Assembly (NCBI GenBank): GCA_949751835.1
Contig: CATKHK010000049.1
Location: 186,001 to 250,000, forward strand
Direction: 5' to 3'
Length of the DNA: 64,000 bases
DNA from: Blepharisma japonicum
Lineage: Eukaryota > Ciliophora > Heterotrichea > Heterotrichida > Blepharismidae
In this document: one piece after another, positions 29,724 to 41,300 of the stretch
How the letters are laid out: every line of letters starts with the position of its first letter
How positions within the stretch are numbered: position 1 is the first letter of the stretch
Made by a program: the position numbers and the translations under genes
Notes under the pieces: model-generated
Database searches by the model: none
Told to the model about the DNA's origin: nothing
Seen by the model: only the letters and a program-made list of their open reading frames with translations

Positions 29724-31265
29724 ATGGAGTATTACAAAAGCTTCACAATTGGCGATGATTTACTCAGAAAATCTAAAGTTGAGATAGGTAAAGTCTCATT
29801 TACGAACTGATCTTATAAATCAAATTTCCCAAAGAATGCAGTCATTAAAAGATATCTAAGAACTAAAAACAGAGGAAGAGATGAAGCACAAATGATGAAA
29901 TGGGCAAATTTACTTCATCCTTGGACAGTAAAATATTACGCATCAGGAGTCGACGAAAATAATTTATTCTACATCCTTATGGAGAACTGCTCAAAAGGTG
30001 ACTTAAGGAATAAAATAAGTGAAAAAAGGTCACAAAATCAGCCCTTTTCTGTCGAAATGCTAGTCTATTATTTCTCCTGGCTAGCTGATATAGTTTCAGT
30101 TTTGCATAAAAATTCAATTTGGCATAGAGACATCAAGCCACAGAATATTTTTATTAATGAAGAAGAAGATTTGAGACTTGGAGACTACGGAATATCAAAA
30201 TTTTCTCTAAGAGAAGATCTGCCATATAATTACCATACAATTTTAGGGACAGGCCCATATATGTCCCCTGAGCTAAAAAATAGAAAGTATAAGGAAAACA
30301 TTGTTTCGTACCCAGACTCTGATGATATTTGGGCATTAGGTGTGACATTTTATGAAATGATCACGTTTGAAAAAATATCTATCGAATCGGATATAAAATT
30401 AGAAATTCGTAATACAATTATTTCTCGCCGATGCTACCCAGAATATTTTATAACTTTATTATTAGGAATGCTGGATCCATGTATGCCAAAAAGATGGAAA
30501 ATTGAGCAGGTTAGTGACTGACTGTCTAAATGTCAAGGCATTAATAACTTTCGAATTATTTATTATAAAACAGATGAAGTTGAGGAAGAAAAATCTAAAA
30601 TATGAGAAAAAAGCAATGTTATAGAAAGTGAAACTATAAGCATAGAAATGGAGAAAACTTCAATTGATTTTGAGAAAATTGAAATATCTAATAAATCATC
30701 TAATCCAGATTGTCCAATCTCTTGATCAAGTGATATCCAGGGACAAGCTTATAATAAATTATCTGATGAGGCATCTAGCCTTACAATAAATAAACTAGAG
30801 ATCACGTCTTCTTCCAACCCAGGTAAGGCTCAAATTCATTCAAATGAAATTCCTGATAAAGATTATGAGCCTTCAGTAAATATTCTAAAAAAATTATTTC
30901 ATAAAAAAGAAATAAAAAAAAAACAATGTGTAGAGGAAAAAATTCCTCCGAATATAGAAATTCCGCAAAAACTGTATGAAACTCCTATTATAAATGCTCC
31001 TGAAGAAAATAAGTCTCATCAAATTGATGAAAAAGAATCGATACTTATTATACTCTCTAAAGAAAATGAAGAAAAGACAGTCTGCAGGATATGTAAAATA
31101 ATCAAATGGACTAAGTTGCATCCACAAAATTGGAGGCCTTACAAAATAAAGTGCAAAAATTGCAAATCACATTTTTGTTCATTTTGTAATTATGGAGGTG
31201 GGCATAAGAAATGCAGAGAATATGAAGATCTTTTATTAGCAATCAAAAAATCTATATTTAGATAA
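29724..31265 (+). CDS. NEK-like kinase with C-terminal zinc finger
   Basis: A 513-residue protein rejoined across four TGA (near 29807, at 30519, near 30602 and 30723). Kinase domain, residues ~5-275: a Gly loop that has lost its glycines (GKVSFTNWSYKSNF), Lys in NAVIKRYL, a helix-C Glu in DEAQMM, HRDIKPQNIF, DYG in place of DFG, GTGPYMSPEL, DIWALGVTFYEM. It resembles NEK/SCY-like ciliate kinases. A long polar linker follows, then a Cys cluster from ~452: CRICK, CKNCKSHFCSFCNYGGGHKKC, like half of an IBR/RBR zinc module. Kinase activity looks possible. The zinc part could bind ubiquitin-pathway partners; this is inference. Confidence 0.75.
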
Positions 31266-31448
31266 GCTTAAATTTTATTTTGTAAAGTAAGGCTATGTCT
31301 TAATTTAATCATGTCTCCTTTTAGTCCAATTCTATTCAAAATTAATCAAAAAAAAGTAAAGTAAAGTAATAATAATGTAAGATGACCTATAAAAATTCCT
31401 TTTACTAATTTTAGCTATAATTTCTCTTTCTTTTATCGATAAACAAAA

Positions 31449-32717
31449 ATGTCTTCCAAACAAGGAAGCAGTGAAAATACTAAAGACCCAGAAGGATTCC
31501 TGTTTGAAGACGGTTACCCTATAACACAAACCTCTCCTTTCCAAAACTATATTGATTACTGTAAACCTGCAGAATTAATCCAAAAACGCAAAAAATTCAA
31601 TAAGCGTCCATCCTATCTCAAAAATACTCTATTCCACCCAGATCACTGCAAAAAGCTAAGAAAAAGAGAGTTATCTGACAAGTTATCAGCATTTGACGAT
31701 TTTAAAAAAGCTGGTAACAAGTTTTACCACACAAAAGACTATGAAAAAGCTTTAGAATGCTATGGCTATGCTTATGGGCTCTTCAAATATCTAGAATTTA
31801 AGATTGAAGACGAATTAAAACTGAAAACAATTACAGATGACTCTTTAACTTATTTTTTCCCTAAAGAAATCAATGAAATAAAGCTTTTTAAGCCTTCAAT
31901 TGTTACTATTTTGGTTAATTTAGCTGCAGCAATGATCCCATTAAGACATTTCAATGAAGCTATAGCTGCTATAACTGAAGCATTAGAATATGATTCAGAT
32001 AATGCGTCTTTATATTCTAAAAGAAGCCAAATAAGATATCATGATTTATCGGCGAACGAAAAAGAATTAAAATTGGCTATAGAGGATGCCAAAATGTATG
32101 CACAGTTATCAGGTGTCAAATGAAGCTTAATTGGAAAACTAGAAGCAAAATTCAATGAATATAAGTCTGAAGAGCTCACATTGGTAAAAGAAATTACAAC
32201 TTCTTTAGTTAGGCATGGTATTGGTGACTCAGAAGAATTGTCTAATGAAGTTGAATTTGAGCAAAAAGTCGTAAACAAAATGGTTGAAAAATATGAAGAA
32301 ATCTTAAGATTTTACCAAGAAGGGAATAAATATCTGCAAAGGGCCAGAGTTAGAAAAGAGATGGGAGAAGTTCAGCCAATTTTTTTTAAAATGAAAAGAA
32401 TTTTAGATTTAACAGTTGAAAATGAGACACTTAAGCATGAGCTAGTAGAATCTGGGTTTGATCCACAAGATAAAAAAGTTATATGCTCAGTTGAGTCGAT
32501 AAAAAAATTCAAAATATCTATGACCTTTAGTGGAGGCAAACTAAATGACCAGCTATTAAATTGATGCATAGATAAATGCAGTGAAGAAGAAAAGCTGAAA
32601 CGAAGTGCTGAAGTAGATGTAAAACCTAAAAAAAGATGGAGTTGAAAGTACTTAATTATTGGAGCTGCTATAACTGCTGCAATAGGTTGGGGGATAAAAA
32701 TATATTTTAAATTTTAA
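31449..32717 (+). CDS. Tail-anchored TPR protein
   Basis: A 422-residue protein with TGA at 32121, 32562 and 32643 as Trp. TPR-type helices: FKKAGNKFYHTKDYEKALECY, then ILVNLAAAMIPLRHFNEAIAAI and TEALEYDSDNASLYSKRSQI. A helical charged middle follows. The last ~20 residues are one TM (YLIIGAAITAAIGWGIKIYF) with a basic Lys/Arg flank before it, the mark of a tail-anchored protein of mitochondria or ER. The layout recalls FKBP8 without its prolyl isomerase domain, or TOM-type receptors that bind Hsp90/Hsp70. A chaperone-receptor role is plausible. Confidence 0.7.
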
Positions 32718-32779
32718 TTTGGAATTTATTGCATTAATAAACACTTTTGATAATATATGAAAATTTTAAGTAACTTGAA

Positions 32780-33544
32780 ATGAAAAGCGATTATGTTTCG
32801 AAGCACAACTCAATCATTCTGAATTATAAGCCGAATCATAATAACTTGAGCCAGCCAAGAATAAGAAGAGATGATCTTAAAATGATGTTTCACAAAAAAA
32901 GCTCAATAGGTATACAATGTGACCCTGACCACGCATCAGAAAGGGTTTTTCAAGAAAAAAGAAAAACTGAAGAAAAATTGAGCCAGAAAATAATAAGTTC
33001 CAACTGTAAATCTATAAATTTATCAATTGATAGAAATCTTGCTCCAATTTCCAAAAGAATTAAAATCCCAAGAGCAAAAACAAGATCAGATTATTTCAGA
33101 GGAATTGGAATTTCTCCTGAAGCTAGCAAGCTATATCTAGAAACTCCCAAATCCCCTTCCTTGCAAAACTTGCTGAGAGTAAACAGTCCTGTAGATGACT
33201 TTATCGACCGAAATCTTCTCAGTGACCATTCCTCAAAAACTCGCAGTCAAAGTAATCTGCGCCAGCACAAAAAAAGAATTAAAATTAATTTTCGCACGCT
33301 GAAGCACAGTGAATCTACTCCAGAAACCTTTAAATATCCAGAGAGAAGAATAGACAATGAAAAAAGCATAATGGAATATTTCAATATTTTAAATCGACCA
33401 CCAAAAGTTCGAAATGATAAAATCAAATTCAGGCCTATTAATTTTCAGAATATGCTGAGCCGAAGAAAAATTAAGCAGCATATAAAGCTTATAAGAAATG
33501 AAAACGGTTGCTATAGCTACTCAGATGATTATTCTCAATATTAA
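32780..33544 (+). CDS. Basic disordered protein, unknown
   Basis: A 254-residue protein, Lys/Arg/Ser/Asn-rich, without recognisable domain. Visible short patches: SIGIQCDPDHASERVFQEKR, FRGIGISPEASKLYLETPKSP and a basic end RRKIKQHIKLIRNENG. No TGA and no TM. Base composition matches coding neighbours. It converges on the deubiquitinase, with 20 bases between stop codons. Function unknown. Confidence 0.6.
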   Translation: MKSDYVSKHNSIILNYKPNHNNLSQPRIRRDDLKMMFHKKSSIGIQCDPDHASERVFQEKRKTEEKLSQKIISSNCKSINLSIDRNLAPISKRIKIPRAKTRSDYFRGIGISPEASKLYLETPKSPSLQNLLRVNSPVDDFIDRNLLSDHSSKTRSQSNLRQHKKRIKINFRTLKHSESTPETFKYPERRIDNEKSIMEYFNILNRPPKVRNDKIKFRPINFQNMLSRRKIKQHIKLIRNENGCYSYSDDYSQY

Positions 33545-33564
33545 GTTAATAATTTTAAATATAA

Positions 33565-35172
33565 TTACAAACTAATACACTTATAAAGCAAAACATAAGC
33601 TTGCTGCAAAAGAACTTCTTTTAAGCTGATTTTAGTACAGAAACTGTCATCAAAGCAATACCAATTTCTGCCTCTTTTGCAATATGCTTTATAATGCCCA
33701 GAACTCATAGATCCAATGTGTACAGCAATTCCAATAAGTTTGTATTCTGTTTTTTGTTCAGAAAAGCTTGTGAGATCCAAAATTTTATGAAATCGGCAAG
33801 TACTGTCTAATTTAATTGGAGTTGGCTCAGATTTAAATCTTTTTATTTGAATTAGTAAATATCTCGGAGGTGTTGACAAAATAAACCTCCTACAAGAAAC
33901 AGCATCTTGGCGGCATTCTAAGCAGCGATAATGTAGCGTTTCTTCTTCTGCATACTGTACAACGCATTGTCTAAGTGTTGGAGCTAATGCAAGCTGGAGA
34001 TCGATAAACGGTTCATATTTTTCTGACACGTTTCCACACCTTTTGCATTTAAGTCTGCTTGAAGTCATTCCATTAAATATAAAAGAAGTCAAAATATTTG
34101 GCTTGGTAAGTTCAGTGTCTAGCTTGTCAATATAAAATCTTAAAAAATCAGGTAAATCGTGTTGCTTTCCTGGAGGAAAAAATTTATTAATAAGCCTCCA
34201 TAAATAAACTGGGCCTATGCTCCCGTGGTTTAGCTTAAAAACTGACGTCGTTACATTTATGAAACTCTGTGTAAACGGGAACTCATTTCCATCAAGTTTC
34301 TGTTTGTAAAAAAAATCTCTCAAAGGTACAATTGATAACAACAATTGTACCCCAGCGTTCATATAGCAATAATTTTTTGGGTTATCCAGTCCCACTAATC
34401 CTTTTTTTAGATAATCTGAAGGGCTTATTAAGGCAAAATCAGAATTCGATTCTTGAGGAGTGCTATGCATGGTGCTCCTTGTGTAAGATTCTAAAGTATC
34501 CTTTCCAGAATGCAGCTCTGCTGATGCTGGAGGGGGTTCTAAATTGATGATTTCTGTAACTATAGTTTTTTGTTTGGGGATTGCGATTTCTGAAAGAGTT
34601 CGTGCATGTGATGGCTTTGGAACAATAAAAGAGTTGTCAGCTGTGCTAGATGATCTTATTTTAGAAGGCAATCTTAAATTTAAAGCGCAATTTTTTGGGG
34701 TGCTTTGAGAATCGTCTTGGTTATTTTCTTCTGGCTCTATTTTTTTGATTTCGCTATGTCTTTGTTTAATTTTTTTCTTAACTGAAGGATCAGCTCCATG
34801 AATAGATTTTAGAAAATACCACTGATCTTTATTTAGTACTCTGTAATCTTTTTTTAAAACTAATTTCTTTTTCAGCTTTCCTTTAGAACTTAGCAGCTTT
34901 TTGGTCCTCATTTTGCCAGGAGGTTCGCTTCCTGAGATATATTGAGCCCATTCTTTGATTCAAGATGCTTCTATAAGATAGTTTACATTGCAGTCCTTAT
35001 TTTCCATAACGAGAATAGTCGCTTTTTCTTGTTCTCGTGAAGGCTTAGCTGGCAACTCTTGCAAATGAGATATAGAAGAAGTGAAACTTTTATTCCTTGG
35101 AAGTGTTTTATGGGAATTTGATAAGGTATTTGATGGATTTTCTCGTTTAATGTTAGAGTTTGGATTAATCAT
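33565..35172 (-). CDS. Ubiquitin carboxyl-terminal hydrolase (USP family)
   Basis: A 535-residue deubiquitinase, one TGA (34960) read as Trp in its N-terminal region. The first ~250 residues are basic, disordered and variable. The USP domain begins GLVGLDNPKNYCYMNAGVQ, with catalytic Cys ~269. A zinc ribbon is present (CKRCGNVSEK and CLECRQDA), and the His box near the end is HIGSMSSGHYKAYCKRG, followed by WYCFDDSFC. All three catalytic regions are intact. The catalytic domain is small (~280 residues) like that of USP12/46-type enzymes. Substrate cannot be read from sequence. Confidence 0.92.
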
Positions 35173-35450
35173 ATTTTATTTGTAACATTTTATTAGTTTA
35201 TTTAGTTAGTAGTATCGCCAGCGTAATAATATTTGTTGTAAAATAAATATGATTTCTAGAATTTATTCAAAAAGCTTGCAATAAGAAGAGATAAATAAAA
35301 AATATTTGAATGGGCATTAATGACTTATTAATAGATATAGGAAAATTGATTTTTAACATTTAAATTAATTATAATAGCTGAGCTGCAAAATAGGGTAAAG
35401 AGTATAATTGGTGTCAGAATTTTTATTAGTTTTAGGGATATTTGGTGCAA
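35173..35450. other. Spacer, no gene seen
   Basis: AT-rich, short frames only. It would be the promoter region for the deubiquitinase and for the candidate gene at 35451. Confidence 0.4.
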
Positions 35451-35870
35451 ATGACTGATCTTGCTTTAAAATTACGAAAAATATATAAATCGATAAAATT
35501 TACTGATAATATTATACAGAAATATTACAAGAGCTGGAATTATTTAACCTTTAATCATCAAGCATTATTGATTTCTTATGCTGGCACCTGACACTTATCT
35601 CCACTTCGTTCCTCTAACGCTAAAAATCTCGTTGATAATCCTGATAAATCTTGCACAAATATAGAGAATAGGGTAATGATTTGAAACAGGATATATGGGC
35701 TGCATTCCAAGAAATTTGAAAATCAACTTTTCTGTAGACTGAACACCAAGATAGAAATTCGATGCCTCATAAACACAGTTCAGTATCTTCTGTGGGAATT
35801 TTCCGGCTGGCCTAGTTATGTTAAGACTATTCTGAATCTCTCAAAACTAATTTATTTTGGCAATTATTAA
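35451..35870 (+). CDS. Candidate gene visible only with UGA as Trp
   Basis: ATG 35451 opens a 139-residue frame through two TGA (AGTWHLSPLRSSNAK and VMIWNRIYGLHSKKF) to TAA. The region is richer in GC than its flanks, and the translation is varied (FCRLNTKIEIRCLINTVQYL, LLWEFSGWPSYVK). In DNA with ~6% TAA plus TAG per codon, an open run of this length is unlikely by chance. It has no domain I recognise and no TM. It could also be a gene fragment. Confidence 0.4.
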
Positions 35871-36253
35871 AGAGCATTAATAAATTGGGTATATTTATTA
35901 TAGTATTAATTTTCATACCAAAAGCAGCACATTGACTTTATTTGATAATTTATCTCTTTCTTTAAAAAGACAAGGTGAAAGGAAAAACTTGAAAAGTTTA
36001 TGTTTTGACTCATTTATTCAAAGGATCACTTATGTATTTTAATCGCTAATAGCCTTTATTGCTCAGATTATATGATCACATATAATATATTAAAATGAGA
36101 CTGCAAATGATGAATAATCTTAATATTTGATTATTTCATTTATTTTAATAGTGAAGACAATACAGCATTTTTTTCTAAGAAAATTCTCAATTAAATTTCA
36201 AATTTTATTAATGCTTTATATTCAATATGAACTAACAGTACTAATTACAATAA
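35871..36253. other. AT-rich spacer, no gene seen
   Basis: No frame of note, no repeats recognised. Confidence 0.45.
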
Positions 36254-36847
36254 ATGAAAATATCAATAAATGCAAAAACTCAGCTTCCTTCAAAAAATAA
36301 TTCACCTAAAATAGCTTTGCCTTTCTTTCACAGTCGCACTTCATCTGAAGCTATTTTTAATCTTGATTCCCATGCTTTTACTTCAAGAAATGAATCTGCA
36401 GCATTTAAAGGCAGGAGATTAAAGCGTGAATCCTCTCATACAGTTCAAGGATTATCTCATCAAGGCTCTTTTATTCCTTTCGTTAAAGACTCCCCATTAC
36501 CTCCTGCATTCAAAATAAATTATAACTCATACAATACCAATCCAGGACTATTTTCTGCATCTCCAACGCAGCAAGAAAGATTAGATAAAATAAATAGCGT
36601 ATTAGCCAACATTAAACAAGCTTCAAATATCAAATTACAATCAAAATTAAATAAAACGAAAAAGAAATGCGAAATATTAGAAGATGAAATTAAACTTATT
36701 TCAAGAATTAAATATGATGAAATCAAAGAGAATAATAGAAGCAGATGAAAAAGGGCAAGATTTAGAACTGTAAACTCCCAAGATATATTAACGAAAAAAG
36801 AATTTAAAGAACTTATGGTTACTTGGAGAAGGCAGATGAATACTTAG
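36254..36847 (+). CDS. Polar protein with short coiled coil, unknown
   Basis: A 197-residue protein; TGA at 36746 read as Trp extends it by 33 residues to TAG. The first ~110 residues are Ser/Pro/Asn-rich. Then QQERLDKINSVLANIKQASN and KLNKTKKKCEILEDEIKLIS form a short coiled coil. The basic tail (WKRARFRTVNSQ...WRRQMNT) is part of the same frame. No family recognised. Confidence 0.55.
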
Positions 36848-36944
36848 GACGAATGCTGTAAAAATTAAATTAATTAAGAAAATATTAAAATTAAATAATC
36901 ATAATTTAACTTCACTCAATTTTATTTTATACATTATTTTATAA

Positions 36945-37850
36945 ATGAATTTTCTCAAGAGATATTTTTCTATAGCCTATCCCTATCATCTCAAGCCCAA
37001 AAATCTCGCACAGGCCCTGGTTGACTTTCCGCTCCAGTTTGATTCTGAAGAGCCAGATATAATGCAAGAAAAGCACAACTCAAAAGAGGAAAACAACAAA
37101 TATCTCAAAGAAGAAGGAGACGCAGAAGGGATAAAAACAGTATTTGAAACTCTTTTATCTTCAATTGCTCAAGAAAACTTTAGCAGCCTTGAAGATTTAG
37201 TTGAATTTAATATGCTGAAAAAGCTTAAGATATCTTGGGAAGAATACAAAAAATTAGGGTATAAAATAATGACAACAGGAAGCATTGATGACGCCAAAAT
37301 TACTGTTTTAGATAAAATTTGTACTTCAGGCAATTTTTTACCATATAGGAACCTTAATCTTCCAAAAAGCGAATATCTATATCAGGTAATCCCTGGAGGA
37401 AAGACTAGATTGCCTATAAATTCTTATCGTATTGAAGATAGAAGCATAAAACGTAAATCTTTGAATGATTTTATATCAATGGATTTTAGGAAGATGAATC
37501 AAGATGAAAATATAGAGCAATTCATTCCTCAATTAAAAGATGTATTCAAAGCAATGGGAAGTTTCCCAATTTTTATAGCAACTTATGATATAGGGATACT
37601 TAGTTCATATAAACTTTATGTTGTTGATCAAAATAATAATGTGTGTGGAGGCAGCAATGATCCAAGCAAAAAAGAATTTCATTCATTAAGGTTGGATTAT
37701 ATGACATTGCCAAGTGGGTATTTTTGGAATATCCTATTAAAATTCTTGAGATGTGATAAATTTTTCTATGAAAAGTTTACTGAGTGGCTAAGGCAATATA
37801 CAATTGTGGATATAGATGGATTTATGGATGGAAACCCAATATTAAGATAA
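36945..37850 (+). CDS. Unknown protein, possibly mitochondrial
   Basis: A 301-residue protein. The N-terminus (NFLKRYFSIAYPYHLKPKN) is basic and aromatic, compatible with a mitochondrial presequence. The middle and C-terminal parts (LEDLVEFNMLKKLKISWEEY, SYKLYVVDQNNNVCGGSNDP, and a final TIVDIDGFMDGNPILR) faintly recall Tim44/MBA1-type domains of inner-membrane or mitoribosome-associated proteins. That resemblance is weak and needs a profile search. No TM, no TGA. Confidence 0.6.
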   Translation: MNFLKRYFSIAYPYHLKPKNLAQALVDFPLQFDSEEPDIMQEKHNSKEENNKYLKEEGDAEGIKTVFETLLSSIAQENFSSLEDLVEFNMLKKLKISWEEYKKLGYKIMTTGSIDDAKITVLDKICTSGNFLPYRNLNLPKSEYLYQVIPGGKTRLPINSYRIEDRSIKRKSLNDFISMDFRKMNQDENIEQFIPQLKDVFKAMGSFPIFIATYDIGILSSYKLYVVDQNNNVCGGSNDPSKKEFHSLRLDYMTLPSGYFWNILLKFLRCDKFFYEKFTEWLRQYTIVDIDGFMDGNPILR

Positions 37851-38336
37851 ATTTTTAGTTTAGGTTAAATTGCAAAGAATGTGCTTATTAAAATCAATTT
37901 AGACACTTTCCTTGAAATAATGTTGAATGGCCATTCAAAAAGAGCGAGTATCTTTTTTTTCAATGGCATTAAGAGCATTTTTCAAATAAATAATCGGTTT
38001 TAAGAATATAAACTTTATTGATGGATATTTAGGCTTATTATCTATTCCTATTATAAAAGCTCTTTATACTATCATTTAATAAAATATGATTTTATATATC
38101 TATGGAAATACAATTATAACTGGAAGATTATTCGCTATCCTTTTTGCATAGATTAGTTCATTATACTCATAATTCTCAATTATAAATTTTTATATAGCAC
38201 AATGCATACAATTTATAAAAGTTATTTTATAATTATATATATATTTCTATTAAATGAAATTCCATTTTATTTGCTATGCCAATAAAGGAATTTAAAGTTT
38301 TATGTAAGCAAGAAAACAATTAAATATATAAATTTA
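37851..38336. other. AT-rich spacer, no gene seen
   Basis: About 490 bases upstream of the guanylyl cyclase gene, with no open frame. Its second half is extremely AT-rich (ATTATATATATATTTC), as expected of a promoter region here. Confidence 0.5.
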
Positions 38337-41300
38337 ATGGAAAATCTCTCAAAGCTCAATGATATTAGCCAAGAAAAACGCCCAGAAAACTGAAGAATCA
38401 TTAATATTCCAAGTCCCCATTTAAGTGGATTCATTAGCAACAAAATAAAAGCTTCACGCTATACCCTCAAAAACTTTCTCCCTCGAAGTCTTTTTGCACA
38501 GTTTCACAGTCCAGCTGGTATCTGTTTTCTTTTTGCATCTATATATAATTCCATCTGATCAGAAACTTATCCATGATTTCCTTTCATTTTTTTAGCTCTA
38601 TTATTAACACTTACTATGATTTCTGATATATACCAAGACTATAAAAGATATTTAAATGATGAAAGTATTAATAATCAATCTTGTAATATATGAGATGGAT
38701 ATCAATTTATCAAAATAAAAAGAAAAAAATTACAAGTAGGAAATATAATTTTGATAACTGAAAAAGAATATGTCCCTGCTGATATTTTAGTACTTTCTAT
38801 TGGTGAAGAAGAGCAAATATGCTATGTTGATACAAGCGAAATTATAGGAGAAAAATGCATTATAATTAAAAAACCGATAAATGACTCACAGATGGTCATT
38901 AATTCTTTTGACCCTATTGAAGCTGGAAATAACCTGTGCAAGCTTGAAGCGAAAATAAAAGTCCCTGCCCCTTTTAAATTTAAAGAATTTTCAGGGTTTT
39001 TCAAACTTAAACAGAATCCGAAAAGAATAAACTTATCTAATGATAACTTTGTTCAGAGAGGGTCAATAATTATTGAAACCTCATGAATTTTCGGATTAGT
39101 TATATACACTGGAAAAGAAGGGACAAACCCAATAAATGACTTAAATTATACAAAACATACATCCCGATTCCAAAAAAATTTAAATAGGTATGTTTTTATT
39201 ATTATAATTATAGAATCTATTGTCCTTATATTTAGCTTATTTTTCAATTATTTGTACTATGGTTTGAGATATGATGATACTTTATACAAGCTATTTCAAG
39301 ATTTATGCGTCCAGCTATGCCAAACTGTTCCTGTATGCGTCTATTTGAATTTAGAAATCGTTAGATTTTTCCAGGGCAGGAAAATACAAAAGAAAAACAG
39401 ATCAATTACTTTTAACACTACAAATATTATTGAAGATTTAGGACAAATAGAATATATATTAGCAGACAAAACAGGAACAATTACGACTAGTGACCTTTCA
39501 GTAAAGGCATGCATAATTAATAACAGCATTTATACTAAGCATCATGATGATTATATGAATGATATTAATGAATTTGTAAGGGTGGATAGTAATGCTTTTA
39601 CAGAAAGCACATGCTTTAATAGATGCTTTAGTTTTCCAAGCGAAGATTCCAAAATAAATTTTTCAAAGCTGAGAAAAGATCTCTTAGGAGCATTAGATCG
39701 AAAATCTATTCTTTATCATTATATGATATGCATGGCTATTTGCAATCAAGTTTCAATTAAAAAGAGCTGCAGCTATTTTTCAACTTCTGCAGATGATCAT
39801 GCATTAGTAAAAACTAGTGGAAAACTCGGTTTTAAGTTGATCAGAAGAACAAGCAAAAAGTGCCTGCTAAATGTTTTAGGAATTGAAGAGAGATTCCCAA
39901 TAATTGGAGCGCAAAATAACTCTACCACCAATAAAACCCGAATAGTCGTCAAAGATATCAATAATTCCGTTGCAGTTCTATATGTAAAAGGCTCGAGAGA
40001 AAAAATGCTACGGATATTAGATCTAACCTCTGAACAAAGGCAGTATCTTGACGATAAAATGCTTATGAAAGATTTATCTGGCGTAAAATCCATCTACATG
40101 GGCTGCAAAATATTAACCCTAGAAGAATACAATCAATTTAAATTTGCATATAATAACGCTAAATTATCACCAGTTAATAGTGAAGGAAGAATTGAAGATT
40201 TATTTGACAAATTAGAACAAAAATTAGAATATCTTGGCGTTGTGTGTCTTGAATATAAAATTCAAGAGGAAACAAAAGAAACAATATCACTACTGACAAA
40301 AGCAGGAATAAAAATTTGGATGCTGAGCGGGGATTGTGAAGAAAGCACAGTAGCATCAGGACTCTCTGCAAATTTATTTGAAAAAGAAGCTCGGATAGTA
40401 AAATTGACAAATTATTCTTCAGAAATAGCTTGCAAAAGAGACCTGGTAAGACATATAAAATCTTCTATTTTTCATAAAGAGAGCTATAATCAGCATACTC
40501 AGAGTCCTACAGAGTCTCCGGATTCTTTCAGAAAGTTGCATTATGCGTATACAGAACCAATTATGTTTAACTATGAGTCCCAAAATAGCCCTGAGTTAGA
40601 AAATGATCGATATCAAATCCAAAAACCAAATGCTCTTCAAATCTTTAAATCAGTTGATCCCCAGCTATTTCAGCCATTAGAGCTGCATTCACTTCTTTCC
40701 TCAAATTTCAATTGCAATTCAATTTATTTTATTTTATCTATAGATCGAAGTGGACTAGAATATGGATTAAGTACTGAAGAAAACCGAAAATATTTTATTA
40801 CTCTTTTATGTGCGGCACAAGTCGTCACTTTTCATTCGCTACTTCCAGATGATAAAACAAGAATAGCAAAATTACTAAAAGAAAATTTTTCTTATAAGCC
40901 GATGATTCTTGCTGTTGGAGATAGTAATAGTGACATTGGGATAATGCAAGCTGCACATATAGGTGTATGCATACATACAAACACAGCTAATCAAGCTGAA
41001 AATTTAAGCCATATTAATATTAAGAGTTTTTCTCAACTAAAAGACCTGATTTTGGTACATGGATACTCAAGTTACATAAATTCTTCGAGAACTGTGGTTT
41101 TTTCTGTTTTTATAAGTGTGACAGTGTTTTTTAGTGTTTTTTTATATGATAATTGTGCTGGATCATCTGGGAATTCAATTCTTGAAACATATGACGTTTT
41201 TTGTCTTAATTATATTTTTTTTACAGTTTTGATTATTTTTATTGGAATATATGATGAATTTATATCTGAAACACGAATAATAGATTTTCCACAAATTTAT

